A DNA stretch of 25,231 bases, taken from contig CAKUFK010000022.1 of assembly GCA_934647945.1 (NCBI GenBank), forward strand, positions 1 to 25,231. The letters run 5' to 3'. Source of the stretch: an uncultured Eubacteriales bacterium (GTDB lineage: Bacteria > Bacillota > Clostridia > Oscillospirales > Acutalibacteraceae). Shown in pieces: positions 7,184 to 15,499 of this stretch. Position 1 is the first letter of the stretch. Each line of letters opens with the position of its first letter. The position numbers were made by a program, and so were the translations under genes. The notes beneath the pieces were generated by a model, which did no database searches, had not been told where the DNA came from, and saw only the letters and a program-made list of their open reading frames with translations.

Positions 7184-9346
7184 ATGGATATCCTCGCCGC
7201 TCTGACCGCTGAATTCCATCTGCGTGCGCAGCAGGTGGAGAATACCGTCCGGCTGCTGGACGACGGCAACACCATCCCGTTCATCGCCCGCTACCGCAAG
7301 GAGATGACCGGGTCGCTGGACGATCAGCTTCTGCGGCAGCTCGCCGACCGGCTGGCCTATCTCCGGGGGCTCGACGAGCAGCGGGAGAAAATCCGCGCCG
7401 TGATTGAGGAGCAGGGCAAGCTGTCCGGGGAGCTGGCCGCCGCATTGGACGCCGCGGCCACGCTTTCTGAGCTGGAGGATCTGTACCGGCCCTACCGTCC
7501 CCGGCGGCGCACCCGGGCCTCCATGGCAAGGGAAAAGGGGCTGGAGCCGCTGGCTGACGCGCTGTACGCCCAGCCCACGGACGGGGAGGATCCGTTGCTT
7601 CTGGCGCAGGCCTATACCGGCGCGGACGTCCAAACGCCCGAGGATGCGCTCGCCGGAGCCAGAGATATCCTGGCCGAACGGATTTCGGATGACGCCAACG
7701 CGCGCAAGCGCCTGCGGGTGGTGATGATGGCCAACGGCTTCCTTTGCTCCAAGGCGGCGGGGGAGGACGCCGGGGTTTACGCCCTCTACGCCGATTTCAA
7801 GGAGCCCCTGCACAAGGTCGCCGGACATCGGGTCCTGGCGGTCAACCGGGGGGAGCGGGAGGAGCTGCTCAAGGTTCAGATTGCCTTCGACCGGGGCCGG
7901 GCGATGAAGCTCCTGTATGATGCCCATGTCCGGGAGGGCGCACCCGCCGCCGCGCAGGTGCGGCTGGCGGCGGAGGACGCCTACGACCGGCTGCTCTTCC
8001 CCTCCCTGGAGAGGGAACTGCGGGCGGAGCTGACCGACCGGGCCAGCACCGCGGCTATCCGGGTATTTTCCGTGAATCTGCGCCAGCTGCTCATGCAGCC
8101 GCCGGTCAAGGGACGGGTGGCGCTGGGCCTGGATCCGGGCTACCGGACCGGCTGCAAGACCGCGGTGGTGGATCCCACCGGCAAGGTGCTGGATACCGGG
8201 GTGATCTATCCCGCACCGCCTCATAAGAAAATCGGGGAGGCCAAGGCGCTTCTCAAAGACTGGGTGGCCCGCTACGGCATCGAGATCATCGCCATCGGCA
8301 ACGGAACCGCCTCCCACGAGACCGAAGTGTTCGCTTCCGAGCTCTTGAAGGAGCTGGCGGCGGAGGGGCGGCAAGGGATTGCCTATATGGTGGTCAGCGA
8401 GGCGGGGGCGTCGGTCTATTCCGCCTCCAAGCTGGCGGCGGAGGAGTTCCCGGAATACGACGTGTCCTTGCGCTCCGCCGTCTCGATCGCGAGACGGCTC
8501 CAGGATCCGCTGGCCGAGCTTGTCAAGATCGATCCCAAGGCCATCGGTGTCGGCCAATATCAGCATGACATGCCCGCGGCCCAGCTCTCCGCCGCCCTGG
8601 ACGGGGTGGTGGAGGACTGTGTCAACGCCGTGGGTGTGGATGTCAATACCGCTTCGGCCCCCCTTCTCGCCCGGGTGGCGGGGATCGGCGGCACGGTAGC
8701 GAAGAACATTGTGGCCTATCGGGAGGAAAACGGCGCGTTTGCCTCCCGTGCCCAGATCAAAAAGGTGCCGAAGCTCGGGCCCAAGGCCTTCGAGCAGTGC
8801 GCGGGTTTCCTGCGGGTGCCGGAGAGCCGGAACCTGCTGGATCACACCGGCGTCCATCCCGAGAGCTATGACGCGGCCAAAAAACTATTGGATTTGTGCG
8901 GCTTGACCCTGCAGCAGGTGCGGGAGGAGGGGGAGGCCCTGGCCCGTTCGATCGAGGGGCGGGGCGAGGAAGCCCTGGCCGCGGAAGTCGGTGTGGGGTT
9001 ACCTACCTTGCGGGACATTGTGGCCGAGCTGCAGCGGCCGGGACGGGATCCCCGGGACGAGCTGCCGCCGCCCCTTCTGCGCACCGACGTCATGGGGATT
9101 GAGGATCTCAAGCCGGGGATGGAAATGACCGGCACGGTGCGCAATGTCATCGATTTCGGCGCGTTCATCGATATCGGCGTCCATCAGGACGGGCTGGCCC
9201 ACATCTCCCGCCTGACCAGGCGGTTCATCCGGCATCCATCGGAGGTGCTCAAGGTCGGGGACGTGGTGAAAGCCTGGGTGCTGTCGGTGGACGTGGAGAA
9301 AAAGCGGATCGGGCTGACCCTGCTCCCGCCGGAATCCACCCTATGA
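7184..9346 (+). CDS. tex: Tex family RNA-binding transcription accessory protein
   Basis: Tex proteins bind nucleic acid and associate with transcription; cytosolic. The 720-aa product has the expected domain order: N-terminal helical Tex_N region with VRLLDDGNTIPFIARYRKEMTG (residues 26-47), a YqgF/RNase H-like domain beginning near ALGLDPGYRTGCKTAVVD (about 315-332), the helix-hairpin-helix segment with VDVNTASAPLLARVAGIG (about 485-502) and EENGAFASRAQIKKVPKLGPKAFEQCAGFLR, and a C-terminal S1 domain (GMEMTGTVRNVIDFGAFIDIGVHQDGLAHIS, about 645-675). The ATG at 7184 follows AGGAGAGAGAC. Full length and ordinary. Confidence 0.97.
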   Translation: MDILAALTAEFHLRAQQVENTVRLLDDGNTIPFIARYRKEMTGSLDDQLLRQLADRLAYLRGLDEQREKIRAVIEEQGKLSGELAAALDAAATLSELEDLYRPYRPRRRTRASMAREKGLEPLADALYAQPTDGEDPLLLAQAYTGADVQTPEDALAGARDILAERISDDANARKRLRVVMMANGFLCSKAAGEDAGVYALYADFKEPLHKVAGHRVLAVNRGEREELLKVQIAFDRGRAMKLLYDAHVREGAPAAAQVRLAAEDAYDRLLFPSLERELRAELTDRASTAAIRVFSVNLRQLLMQPPVKGRVALGLDPGYRTGCKTAVVDPTGKVLDTGVIYPAPPHKKIGEAKALLKDWVARYGIEIIAIGNGTASHETEVFASELLKELAAEGRQGIAYMVVSEAGASVYSASKLAAEEFPEYDVSLRSAVSIARRLQDPLAELVKIDPKAIGVGQYQHDMPAAQLSAALDGVVEDCVNAVGVDVNTASAPLLARVAGIGGTVAKNIVAYREENGAFASRAQIKKVPKLGPKAFEQCAGFLRVPESRNLLDHTGVHPESYDAAKKLLDLCGLTLQQVREEGEALARSIEGRGEEALAAEVGVGLPTLRDIVAELQRPGRDPRDELPPPLLRTDVMGIEDLKPGMEMTGTVRNVIDFGAFIDIGVHQDGLAHISRLTRRFIRHPSEVLKVGDVVKAWVLSVDVEKKRIGLTLLPPESTL

Positions 9347-9355
9347 CAGGCAGGG

Positions 9356-9390
9356 CGGCGGCCCCCGGAGATTTGGCCGGGAAGCCGCCG
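9356..9390 (+). terminator. Terminator-like hairpin after tex
   Basis: CGGCGGC (9356-9362) pairs with GCCGCCG (9384-9390), extended by CCCGG / CCGGG, and is followed by TTTCATCC; flanking CAGGCAG and CTGCCTG could close a larger stem. It begins 9 bases after the tex stop. The T-tract is short, so efficiency is uncertain. Confidence 0.6.
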
Positions 9391-9460
9391 TTTCATCCGC
9401 CCGCTGCCTGAAACCCGCGAGGTTGGGTGGGGATATATCGGCGGGATCCGCAGCCGGATC

Positions 9461-9489
9461 TTGTTGCGGGCGGTGAAATATGCTATACT
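9461..9489 (+). promoter_or_regulatory. nadA promoter
   Basis: TTGTTG (9461-9466), a 17-bp spacer, TATACT (9484-9489), giving a leader of about 35 bases before the nadA ATG at 9530. No palindromic NrtR- or NiaR-type operator was recognised around it. Confidence 0.75.
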
Positions 9490-9529
9490 GAGCGGGAATT
9501 CAGCATACCAGAAAGAGAGGATGTCGCAT

Positions 9530-10465
9530 ATGACGGGCCGGCGGACCATAGCGGACATGCAGGAGGCTATTCGGCGGATGAAACGGGAGCAGGATGTCTG
9601 CCTGCTGGCACATAGCTACGAGGCGCGTGAGATCGTCGAGGTGGCGGACTACGCGGGGGATTCCTTCCAGCTCAGCGTCATGGCGGCAAAGGCGCCGCAG
9701 CAGACGCTGCTGCTCTGCGGTGTGCGCTTTATGGCGGAGACGGCCAAGCTCCTCTCTCCGGACAAGACCGTCTATCTGACCAGCCCCACCGCCGGATGCC
9801 CGATGGCCGAGCAGTTTTCGCCCGAGGCGGTCCGGCGGTATAAACAGGAGCATCCGGATGTACCCGTCGTCGCCTATGTTAACACGACGGCGGCGCTCAA
9901 AACCGTGTGCGATGTCTGCGTCACCTCGTCGTCTGCGGTAAAAATCGTACGGGCGCTGCCTCAAAAAAGGATTTTATTCATACCGGATGGCAACCTCGGG
10001 CATTATGTACAGCAGATGGTGCCGGACAAGGTGATCGACCTGTTCCCGGGCGGCTGTCCGATCCACGGCGCGGTCACGCCCGCCGACGTGGACAAGGCGC
10101 GTTCGGCCCATCCGGGCGTTCCCCTGCTCGTCCACCCCGAATGCCCGCCCGCCGTGGTGGCGCTGGCCGATTTCGTCGGTTCCACCTCCGCGATCATGGA
10201 GTACGCCAAAAAAAGCGACGCACGGGAATTCCTGATCGGCACCGAAATCAGCATAGCGGAGCATTTGCAGTACGATTGCCCGGAAAAGCGGTTTTATCCG
10301 CTGACCGTCCGGCTGATCTGCCCGGATATGAAGGCCACCACCCTCGCGGACGTGTACGCGCTCCTCTCCGGGGAAGGGGACCGGGCGGCAGCGCAGATCA
10401 CGATGGACGCCGAGACCATGCGGCTGGCCCGCCGCTGTATCGACGAAATGATCCGCCTGGGCTAA
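9530..10465 (+). CDS. nadA: Quinolinate synthase NadA
   Basis: Condenses iminoaspartate with dihydroxyacetone phosphate to quinolinate in de novo NAD synthesis, using a [4Fe-4S] cluster. The 311-aa product shows the three cluster cysteines in their usual settings: AGCPMAE (C90), HPECPP and LICPDMK. It also has LLAHSYEAREIVEVADYAGDS at the start, YVNTTAALK, VTSSSAVKIV, FIPDGNLG and VGSTSAI. The length fits the short Firmicute/Thermotoga class. An ATG at 9521 is in frame but abuts the ribosome binding site (AGAGAGG), so 9530 is preferred. nadB and nadC, usually adjacent in Firmicutes, are not in this window; tcdA follows instead, after 34 bp. Confidence 0.96.
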   Translation: MTGRRTIADMQEAIRRMKREQDVCLLAHSYEAREIVEVADYAGDSFQLSVMAAKAPQQTLLLCGVRFMAETAKLLSPDKTVYLTSPTAGCPMAEQFSPEAVRRYKQEHPDVPVVAYVNTTAALKTVCDVCVTSSSAVKIVRALPQKRILFIPDGNLGHYVQQMVPDKVIDLFPGGCPIHGAVTPADVDKARSAHPGVPLLVHPECPPAVVALADFVGSTSAIMEYAKKSDAREFLIGTEISIAEHLQYDCPEKRFYPLTVRLICPDMKATTLADVYALLSGEGDRAAAQITMDAETMRLARRCIDEMIRLG

Positions 10466-10499
10466 AAGGCGTTCCACATCAGGGAAAGGAGGGATACCG

Positions 10500-11213
10500 G
10501 TGGAGGATCCTTTTTCCCGCGCCCGGATGCTGCTCGGGGACGAGGCGATGGAGAGGCTCGGGCAGGCGGGCGTGGCCGTGTTCGGGCTGGGCGGGGTCGG
10601 CGGCGCGGCGGCTGAGGCGCTCGGCCGTGCCGGCATCGGTCGCCTGGCCCTATTTGATCCCGACCGGGTGGCGCCCACCAACCTGAACCGGCAGACCGCC
10701 GCCCTGCACAGCACGATCGGGCGGCTCAAAGCCGAGGTGATGCGGGACCGTCTGCTCGATATCCATCCCGGAGCGGATGTAACCGCCTATCCGCTCTTTT
10801 ACGCGGCGGACAACGCGGACAGGGTGGATCTGTCGATGTTTTCCTATATCGTGGACGCCATCGACACCGTTACCTCCAAGCTCCTCCTCGCCGAGCGTGC
10901 GATGGCCGTGGGGGTTCCGCTGATCAGCTGCATGGGGACGGGAAACAAGCTCGACCCGTCGAGGCTGCGGGTGGCCGATATCGCGGATACCCGCGTCTGC
11001 CCGCTTGCCCGTGTCATGCGTCGTGAGCTCAAGAAACGGGGAATTTTCCATCTCAAGGTGGTCTATTCCGAGGAGCCGCCGCAGGTCCCCCTGTTTGAGG
11101 AGCCGGCGGACGCCTCCCGCCGGCAGACGCCCGGGAGCGTGTCGTTTGTCCCTCCCGCCGCGGGGCTGCTGCTGGCCTCCGCCGTGGTACGGGATCTGAT
11201 CGGAGGTGCCTGA
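10500..11213 (+). CDS. tcdA: tRNA threonylcarbamoyladenosine dehydratase TcdA (ThiF/E1-like)
   Basis: ATP-dependent cyclisation of the t6A modification at tRNA position 37 to ct6A. The 237-aa product is a ThiF/MoeB-fold protein: adenylate-binding VFGLGGVGGAAAEALGRAGIG (residues 27-47), LFDPDRVAPTNLNRQ with the ATP-contacting Asn/Arg pair, YIVDAIDTVTSK and CMGTGNKLDP, the TcdA-specific segment. A cysteine in RVCPLARVMR and a KVVYSEEPP segment also fit TcdA rather than MoeB or ThiF. It starts with GTG at 10500 behind AAAGGAGGG, seven bases away. Slightly shorter than E. coli TcdA (268 aa). Probably co-transcribed with nadA; no functional link is known. Confidence 0.9.
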   Translation: MEDPFSRARMLLGDEAMERLGQAGVAVFGLGGVGGAAAEALGRAGIGRLALFDPDRVAPTNLNRQTAALHSTIGRLKAEVMRDRLLDIHPGADVTAYPLFYAADNADRVDLSMFSYIVDAIDTVTSKLLLAERAMAVGVPLISCMGTGNKLDPSRLRVADIADTRVCPLARVMRRELKKRGIFHLKVVYSEEPPQVPLFEEPADASRRQTPGSVSFVPPAAGLLLASAVVRDLIGGA

Positions 11214-11296
11214 ACGGGAGCCGCTGTCCCGCCTCGGCTTGGGACAGAAAAGGGGAGGGCTATTTGGGACGCCGGACAGCGTATTATAAGGAAAAC

Positions 11297-11335
11297 AACA
11301 GCCGGGAGCCACGTATGAGGTGGCTCCCGGCTGTT
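11297..11335. terminator. Bidirectional intrinsic terminator between tcdA and the small membrane protein gene
   Basis: A perfect 16-bp stem, AACAGCCGGGAGCCAC (11297-11312) and GTGGCTCCCGGCTGTT (11320-11335), with a seven-base loop. The plus side continues TTAT, the minus side GTTTTCC. It lies between two convergent genes and serves both. A smaller hairpin, CTGTCCC (11224-11230) / GGGACAG (11241-11247), lies just after tcdA. Confidence 0.9.
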
Positions 11336-11338
11336 TTA

Positions 11339-11755
11339 TCAAGGTGCATCCTCCTGGTTTCTGGTAAACAGGCTGTCCAGAAAAGCGTTGTCGAGGCCGG
11401 GACTGGCCGTATAGTAAAAGTCGCCGTACTGGATTTTATCCTCCCCCGTCACGAGGAAATCGGTGAGGCATTCGTCGTCGCTGTACAGGATGATATAGTA
11501 GGACCATCCCCCCCGCATGCCGGCGTAAGAGTGCCTGGAAAAGCGGTTTCGCCCGATATCCTCAAGCAGGAGGCCGAGATCCTCCCCGTTTAGGATCACC
11601 TCGTCCCCGTTGTTGCCGTCGCGGACGGTGGCGCTGGTGACCTCTCCCAAATCAAAGGACAGCGGCCTCTTCCACCAATACACGCCGGCCCCGGCAAGCA
11701 CCGCCGCGCCGCACAGCAGGGGAATGAGCCACCGCAGGTGCCTCGTTTTCTTCAT
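11339..11755 (-). CDS. Small membrane-anchored protein of unknown function (138 aa)
   Basis: Not recognised. The N-terminus MKKTRHLRW is followed by one hydrophobic segment (LIPLLCGAAVLAGAGVYWW, residues 10-28), a signal anchor or uncleaved signal; the cysteine is not in a convincing lipobox. The remaining 110 residues are soluble, acidic and rich in Tyr and Asp, with alternating strand-like stretches (VTSATVRDGNNGDEVIL, GGWSYYIILYSDD, YGDFYYTAS). This resembles small exported beta-domain proteins of clostridia. The ATG at 11755 follows GAGAGGGTGGAT. It starts 10 bp after the stop of the secreted cysteine peptidase gene and is surely co-transcribed with it, so it could be a partner, inhibitor or immunity protein; that is inference from position only. 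Confidence 0.75.
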   Translation of the reverse strand: MKKTRHLRWLIPLLCGAAVLAGAGVYWWKRPLSFDLGEVTSATVRDGNNGDEVILNGEDLGLLLEDIGRNRFSRHSYAGMRGGWSYYIILYSDDECLTDFLVTGEDKIQYGDFYYTASPGLDNAFLDSLFTRNQEDAP

Positions 11756-11765
11756 ATCCACCCTC

Positions 11766-12938
11766 TCATTTCGGATACACACGCATCAAATGGATTTTAC
11801 CGCCGTTTTGATATCCCGCCGAATAGTGGACGTAGCGGCTGGAATTCGAGGTCCAGCCGTCGATGATGCGGATATACTGGCTCTCGCTCTCATCGCTGTA
11901 CCGGTAAACCGCATATCCCACGCCCAATACATAGTGGTTTGTATATTCTTTATGTTTTTGCAAAAGGAGAACGACCGGCTTATTTTCGCTGAGCCCCGTT
12001 TCGATTTCATTCCACGTTGCGCCGAACCAGGTGTAATTCGTGGAGCACCCATTCGCGTAGGTGGCAAAATGGGATTTCACCACCGAGTCAAAGGTCGGCA
12101 GCCAGACATTCGACCCCATCTTATCATAAAAGCCTTTAAAAACGTCGTTGGCGGAGCCGTACATCAGGTCCTTGTATTTGCAATCGTCCCGGTTGTTCCA
12201 ATAAATCATCAGGTTCGTTGCGCATACGGCGCCGCAATGGTGATCATATCCCTGAAAATCTCCCATATCGATGTATCGTCCGCCGGCCGAATAGCGGACA
12301 ACCTGCCCTACGATGCTGCACACATACCCGCTTTCATAAAACGAAGGGTCGATCGTGATAAGGCCGCTTTGCGGCGGGCTGCTGCCTCCTCCCCTGAGAT
12401 CCTGCAAATAATTCACAAGAGAATCGATATCCATTTCCGGTGTGCCGCTTTGCAGCGATTCCAGGCTTTCCTCTACGGTCTCCAACCCCCCGGCACCATA
12501 ATAGTGCAAGTCGGACCCGTCTGCACGGCCAATATAGTAATTCAAATTCCCGACGAAAAAGACTTTTGGATTCTGGATATGGAGCTCCTCTTTAGCGGTC
12601 TGAATAAACGAGCCGTGCTCAAAGGAAAACTCGATTACCGGGTCCCTCCCGTCGTTATCCCCGACGACGATATATCCGGCGGCCGACGGGGTTTCCAAGT
12701 CAAAGACGTATCCGGAAACATTCCCATAAAAATCGTACAGCGTGGTTTGTTCATGGACGATCCAGGCTTCAGAACCGTTGTCGGCGTTCGCGAACGTCAG
12801 CGCCAGCGTACGGGCGAGGGTGGCGGTATCCGCCGGAGCGTCAGCGCAGACGGATATGGCCGCCATGGAACATGCCAACGAGAGGACGCAAAACAGCGCC
12901 GCCATTTTTTGAAGGGTGTTCCGCCGAGCCGCTTTCAT
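11766..12938 (-). CDS. Secreted papain-like cysteine peptidase (C10/C39-like)
   Basis: Predicted exported cysteine peptidase of 390 aa. Residues 1-32 form a signal peptide (KAARRN, hydrophobic core, cleavage near VCADA). Residues 40-125 resemble the Spi/C10 propeptide (SGYVFDLE, AAGYIVVGDNDGRDPVIEFS). The catalytic domain has the nucleophile in DHHCGAVCATNLMIYW (C235), a histidine in TNHYVLGVGY (H335) and the third residue in IRIIDGW (D360), the classic order for clan CA. Relation to family C10 rather than C39 is uncertain; no transporter domain is attached. The ATG at 12938 follows AGAGGGAAG. Its base composition is clearly more AT-rich than its neighbours, suggesting acquisition by transfer. 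Targets are unknown. Confidence 0.85.
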   Translation of the reverse strand: MKAARRNTLQKMAALFCVLSLACSMAAISVCADAPADTATLARTLALTFANADNGSEAWIVHEQTTLYDFYGNVSGYVFDLETPSAAGYIVVGDNDGRDPVIEFSFEHGSFIQTAKEELHIQNPKVFFVGNLNYYIGRADGSDLHYYGAGGLETVEESLESLQSGTPEMDIDSLVNYLQDLRGGGSSPPQSGLITIDPSFYESGYVCSIVGQVVRYSAGGRYIDMGDFQGYDHHCGAVCATNLMIYWNNRDDCKYKDLMYGSANDVFKGFYDKMGSNVWLPTFDSVVKSHFATYANGCSTNYTWFGATWNEIETGLSENKPVVLLLQKHKEYTNHYVLGVGYAVYRYSDESESQYIRIIDGWTSNSSRYVHYSAGYQNGGKIHLMRVYPK

Positions 12939-13059
12939 ATTCTTCCCTCTTTTCTTAAATCGTCTCTCTTCCTCTATTTTTTGGAATACGGCACCGGAAT
13001 CCCCTCCCAACCATCATACACCGGAAGCAACAAAAAGGGAAATCGTCCATCACAAGGAA

Positions 13060-13088
13060 ATTATACCATTTTATTGGTTGTTTGTAAA
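13060..13088 (-). promoter_or_regulatory. Promoter of the cysteine peptidase unit
   Basis: Minus strand: TTTACA (13083-13088), 17-bp spacer, consensus TATAAT (13060-13065). This leaves a leader of about 115 bases before the ATG at 12938, within which no clear structure was seen. A 14-bp inverted repeat, TTGTTTGTAAACAA (13078-13091), covers the -35 box and could be an operator. Confidence 0.8.
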
Positions 13089-13174
13089 CAAAAAATGTTC
13101 GATATAACCATATTTATTTCGACATCCATTGTATTTTACAGGCGGGCGGACGGAGAAAGAAGCTTGTCAAATTC

Positions 13175-13203
13175 TTGACAAACAGGCGGCCTCCCGGTAT
13201 ACT
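13175..13203 (+). promoter_or_regulatory. ABC exporter promoter with inverted repeat over the -35 box
   Basis: Consensus TTGACA (13175-13180), 17-bp spacer, TATACT (13198-13203), 33 bp before the ATPase ATG. TTGTCAA (13164-13170) and TTGACAA (13175-13181) form a perfect 7-bp inverted repeat around ATTC, overlapping the -35 hexamer, as a repressor operator would. It is divergent from the peptidase promoter about 90 bp away. Confidence 0.88.
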
Positions 13204-13236
13204 GGACGTAAGACGACGCAACAAGGAGGGAAGGCC

Positions 13237-14133
13237 ATGGGACTGTCCGTACAGGGCGTGAGCAAGACGTTTGGAGAACGCAAAGCGGTCGATTCCATCA
13301 GTTTTTCGATCGACGAGCCCGGCGTTTTCGGCCTGATCGGTACCAATGGGGCTGGAAAAACCACCACCATCCGCATGATTCTGGGGGTGCTGTCCCGGGA
13401 CGAGGGGGACATCACCTGGAACGGCGGGCCGCTTGGCCGGGATACGATCCGCTTTGGCTATATGCCGGAGGAACGGGGAATCTATCCCAAGGTCAAGGTG
13501 CACGAGCAGCTCGTGTATTTCGGCGAGCTGCGCGGCATGTCCGCGCGGCAGGCGTCGGCGTCGGCCGACCGCTGGCTCGAGAGGCTCGGGATCACCGAAT
13601 ACCGCGGCTATCTCGCTGAAAAGCTCTCCAAGGGCAACCAGCAGAAGGTCCAGCTGATCGCGACCATCCTGCACGACCCCGAGCTGATCTTCCTGGACGA
13701 GCCGTTCAGCGGCCTTGACCCGATCAATACCGATGTGTTCAAAAGCGTGATCGGCGAGCTGATCGCCGCGGGAAAGACCATCGTGATGTCCAGCCATCAG
13801 ATGGCGACGGTGGAGGAATATTGCCGGGATCTTGTCCTCCTGGACCGGGGGAAAACGGTTTTGCAGGGCAATCTCCGTCAGATCAAGGCGGGGTATGGGC
13901 ATACCCACCTGTCGGTATCCTGTACGGAGGATATACGCCCCCTCGCCGAGGCACACGGCCTCCGCCTGATCGAGGAGACGGCGGAGGGCTGGGAATTCGG
14001 GATCGGCGGGGACGCCCCGGCCCGGGCGTTTCTCGAAGAGATGGTGGAGAAGGGGCTCTTCCCGGAGCGATTTGAAATCCGGGAGCCCTCCCTGCATGAA
14101 ATCTTCGTGGAGAAAGTGGGGGGTGCGCAGTGA
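13237..14133 (+). CDS. ABC transporter ATP-binding protein (NatA-like)
   Basis: ATPase of an ABC-2 type exporter. The 298-aa product has Walker A GTNGAGKTT (residues 35-43), a Q-loop region near FGYMPEERGIYPKVKV, the signature LSKGNQQK, Walker B LIFLDEPFSGLDP and the H-loop SSHQM, then an accessory C-terminal domain of about 80 residues. MPEERGxYPK and LSKGNQQK are typical of NatA-type sodium or drug export ATPases. The ATG at 13237 follows AGGAGGGAAGG; the open frame upstream runs through the promoter and is not coding. The permease gene overlaps its stop by four bases (GTGA), so the two are translationally coupled. Substrate unknown. Confidence 0.95.
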   Translation: MGLSVQGVSKTFGERKAVDSISFSIDEPGVFGLIGTNGAGKTTTIRMILGVLSRDEGDITWNGGPLGRDTIRFGYMPEERGIYPKVKVHEQLVYFGELRGMSARQASASADRWLERLGITEYRGYLAEKLSKGNQQKVQLIATILHDPELIFLDEPFSGLDPINTDVFKSVIGELIAAGKTIVMSSHQMATVEEYCRDLVLLDRGKTVLQGNLRQIKAGYGHTHLSVSCTEDIRPLAEAHGLRLIEETAEGWEFGIGGDAPARAFLEEMVEKGLFPERFEIREPSLHEIFVEKVGGAQ

Positions 14134-15383
14134 GGGAGATATGGACGGTTTTCCGCTTTACCCTGCGGGACGGCATCCGGAAAAAGGCGTTCATCATCAC
14201 CACGGCGATCGTGCTGGTACTGATCCTTGCCGCCTGCATGATCCCCTCCCTGATGGGCGGAGGAGGGGGCGAAGCCCCGGAACCGCCGCCTTCCACGGCG
14301 GAACCGGCGGAGAAAACCAGCGTGTGCTATCTGCTTGACCGCACGGGCGGGCTCCCGGGCCTCCGGCAGGCGCTCGAGGCGGCCAACCGCAAAGTGGACT
14401 TTCAAGTGATCGGCGCGGAGGACCTGGACGCGCGCAAGGCGGAGGTGGGGCAGAGCAAGACCACCTCTATTGTGGAAATCGCGCCCGGTGAAACCCTGCC
14501 GTCGGTGACGGTATACGTCACCGATATCTTGAGCGGCATCTCGGCCGATGGGGTGGCGGACGTGGTCAAAACCCTGTATGTGTCGGATCTGCTCTCGAAG
14601 GCGGGTCTGCCGGAGGAAACCGCCTCGCTCGCCCTGGCTCCCCTGGAGCCCCAGACGGTGATGCTGGGCAAAATGGACATGACCGGCTATGTCCTCGGCA
14701 TTGTCCTGACCATGATCGTTTTCTTCGCGGTGTATTATTACGGATACGGCGTGGCCATGTCGGTCGCGGCGGAAAAAACCAGCCGGGTCATGGAGACGCT
14801 GATCGTCTCAGCCAAGCCCTCCCGCATCCTGCTCGGCAAATGCCTTGGGATGGGGGTGCTCGGGCTGTTCCAGATGGGGCTGTTCCTGCTGGTGGGCGGC
14901 GCCGGCTTCGCCCTTCTCGTGCCGGAGGATTTCACCATTATGGGGATGCCGCTCGCCTTGTCTTCCTTTACCGTCCCGTCTGCGCTGCTGGTGCTGGTGT
15001 ACTTCCTGCTCGGCTATGCGCTGTATGCGATGCTGAATTCGGTCTGCGGTGCGACGGTCAGTCGGGCCGAGGATCTCAACTCCGCCATGATGCCGACGGT
15101 GCTCATCAGCGTGATCTCCTTTTACGCGGCGTTCATGGTGATGTTCCTGCCGGACGAGGGGCTCAAGCGGATCGTGACCTACATCCCGTTCACCTCCCCC
15201 TTCGTCATGCCCTTCCGGCTGCTCAACGACACAGTGCCGGCTGCGGATATCGCGATATCTGTCGGGCTGCTTCTGGTTGCGATCGTGTTGGTTGCGGCGG
15301 CATCCGTCCGGATTTATTCGGCGTCGGTGCTGCATTATGGCCAACGCCTGAAGCTAAGAGAGCTGTTCAAGCTCCGCACTTGA
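14130..15383 (+). CDS. ABC-2 type permease (NatB-like)
   Basis: Membrane partner of the preceding ATPase, 417 aa. One transmembrane helix lies near the N-terminus (AFIITTAIVLVLILAACMIPSL, about residues 12-33). A large extracytoplasmic domain follows (about 40-180), then a cluster of about five helices (from GYVLGIVLTMIVFFAVYYYGYG to ISVGLLLVAIVLVAAASVRIYSASVL). The AEKTSRVMETLIVSAKPSRILLGK segment is the hallmark of NatB/ABC2_membrane_3 permeases. It starts with GTG at 14130, overlapping the ATPase stop, with a GGGGGG ribosome binding site in the upstream gene. Substrate cannot be told; relatives export sodium, drugs or peptides. Confidence 0.93.
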   Translation: MREIWTVFRFTLRDGIRKKAFIITTAIVLVLILAACMIPSLMGGGGGEAPEPPPSTAEPAEKTSVCYLLDRTGGLPGLRQALEAANRKVDFQVIGAEDLDARKAEVGQSKTTSIVEIAPGETLPSVTVYVTDILSGISADGVADVVKTLYVSDLLSKAGLPEETASLALAPLEPQTVMLGKMDMTGYVLGIVLTMIVFFAVYYYGYGVAMSVAAEKTSRVMETLIVSAKPSRILLGKCLGMGVLGLFQMGLFLLVGGAGFALLVPEDFTIMGMPLALSSFTVPSALLVLVYFLLGYALYAMLNSVCGATVSRAEDLNSAMMPTVLISVISFYAAFMVMFLPDEGLKRIVTYIPFTSPFVMPFRLLNDTVPAADIAISVGLLLVAIVLVAAASVRIYSASVLHYGQRLKLRELFKLRT

Positions 15384-15398
15384 TGATTTAGAAAAAGG

Positions 15399-15430
15399 GG
15401 CCGGGGCAAACCGATCGGTTTGCCCCGGCC
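15399..15430 (+). terminator. Terminator after the ABC exporter
   Basis: A perfect 14-bp stem, GGCCGGGGCAAACC (15399-15412) and GGTTTGCCCCGGCC (15417-15430), with a GATC loop, 16 bp after the permease stop. It is followed by TCCCTCTATT, a weak T-tract. It also lies 70 bp past the end of the convergent Xre gene and may stop that transcript. Confidence 0.75.
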
Positions 15431-15499
15431 TCCCTCTATTGTACGGGTATCAGCCAAAAGATAGGGCCGGCCAGGAACGCACCGGCGCCCTTGGCCTTT

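Noticed and set aside
6968..8857. Long open frame (629 codons) on the minus strand opposite tex
   Set aside because: A shadow of tex, which is fully supported by domain motifs; no ribosome binding site or recognisable family.
11610..13178. Plus-strand open frame (522 codons) opposite the cysteine peptidase
   Set aside because: Antisense to a peptidase gene with a signal peptide, catalytic motifs, ribosome binding site and promoter; runs across intergenic DNA.
13083..13203. Riboswitch between the divergent peptidase and exporter promoters
   Set aside because: Both promoters are explained by standard hexamers, the exporter leader is only about 27 bases long, and no aptamer-like pairing was seen.
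15399..15430. Regulatory operator palindrome
   Set aside because: The perfect 14-bp stem just after the permease stop fits a terminator better than an operator.
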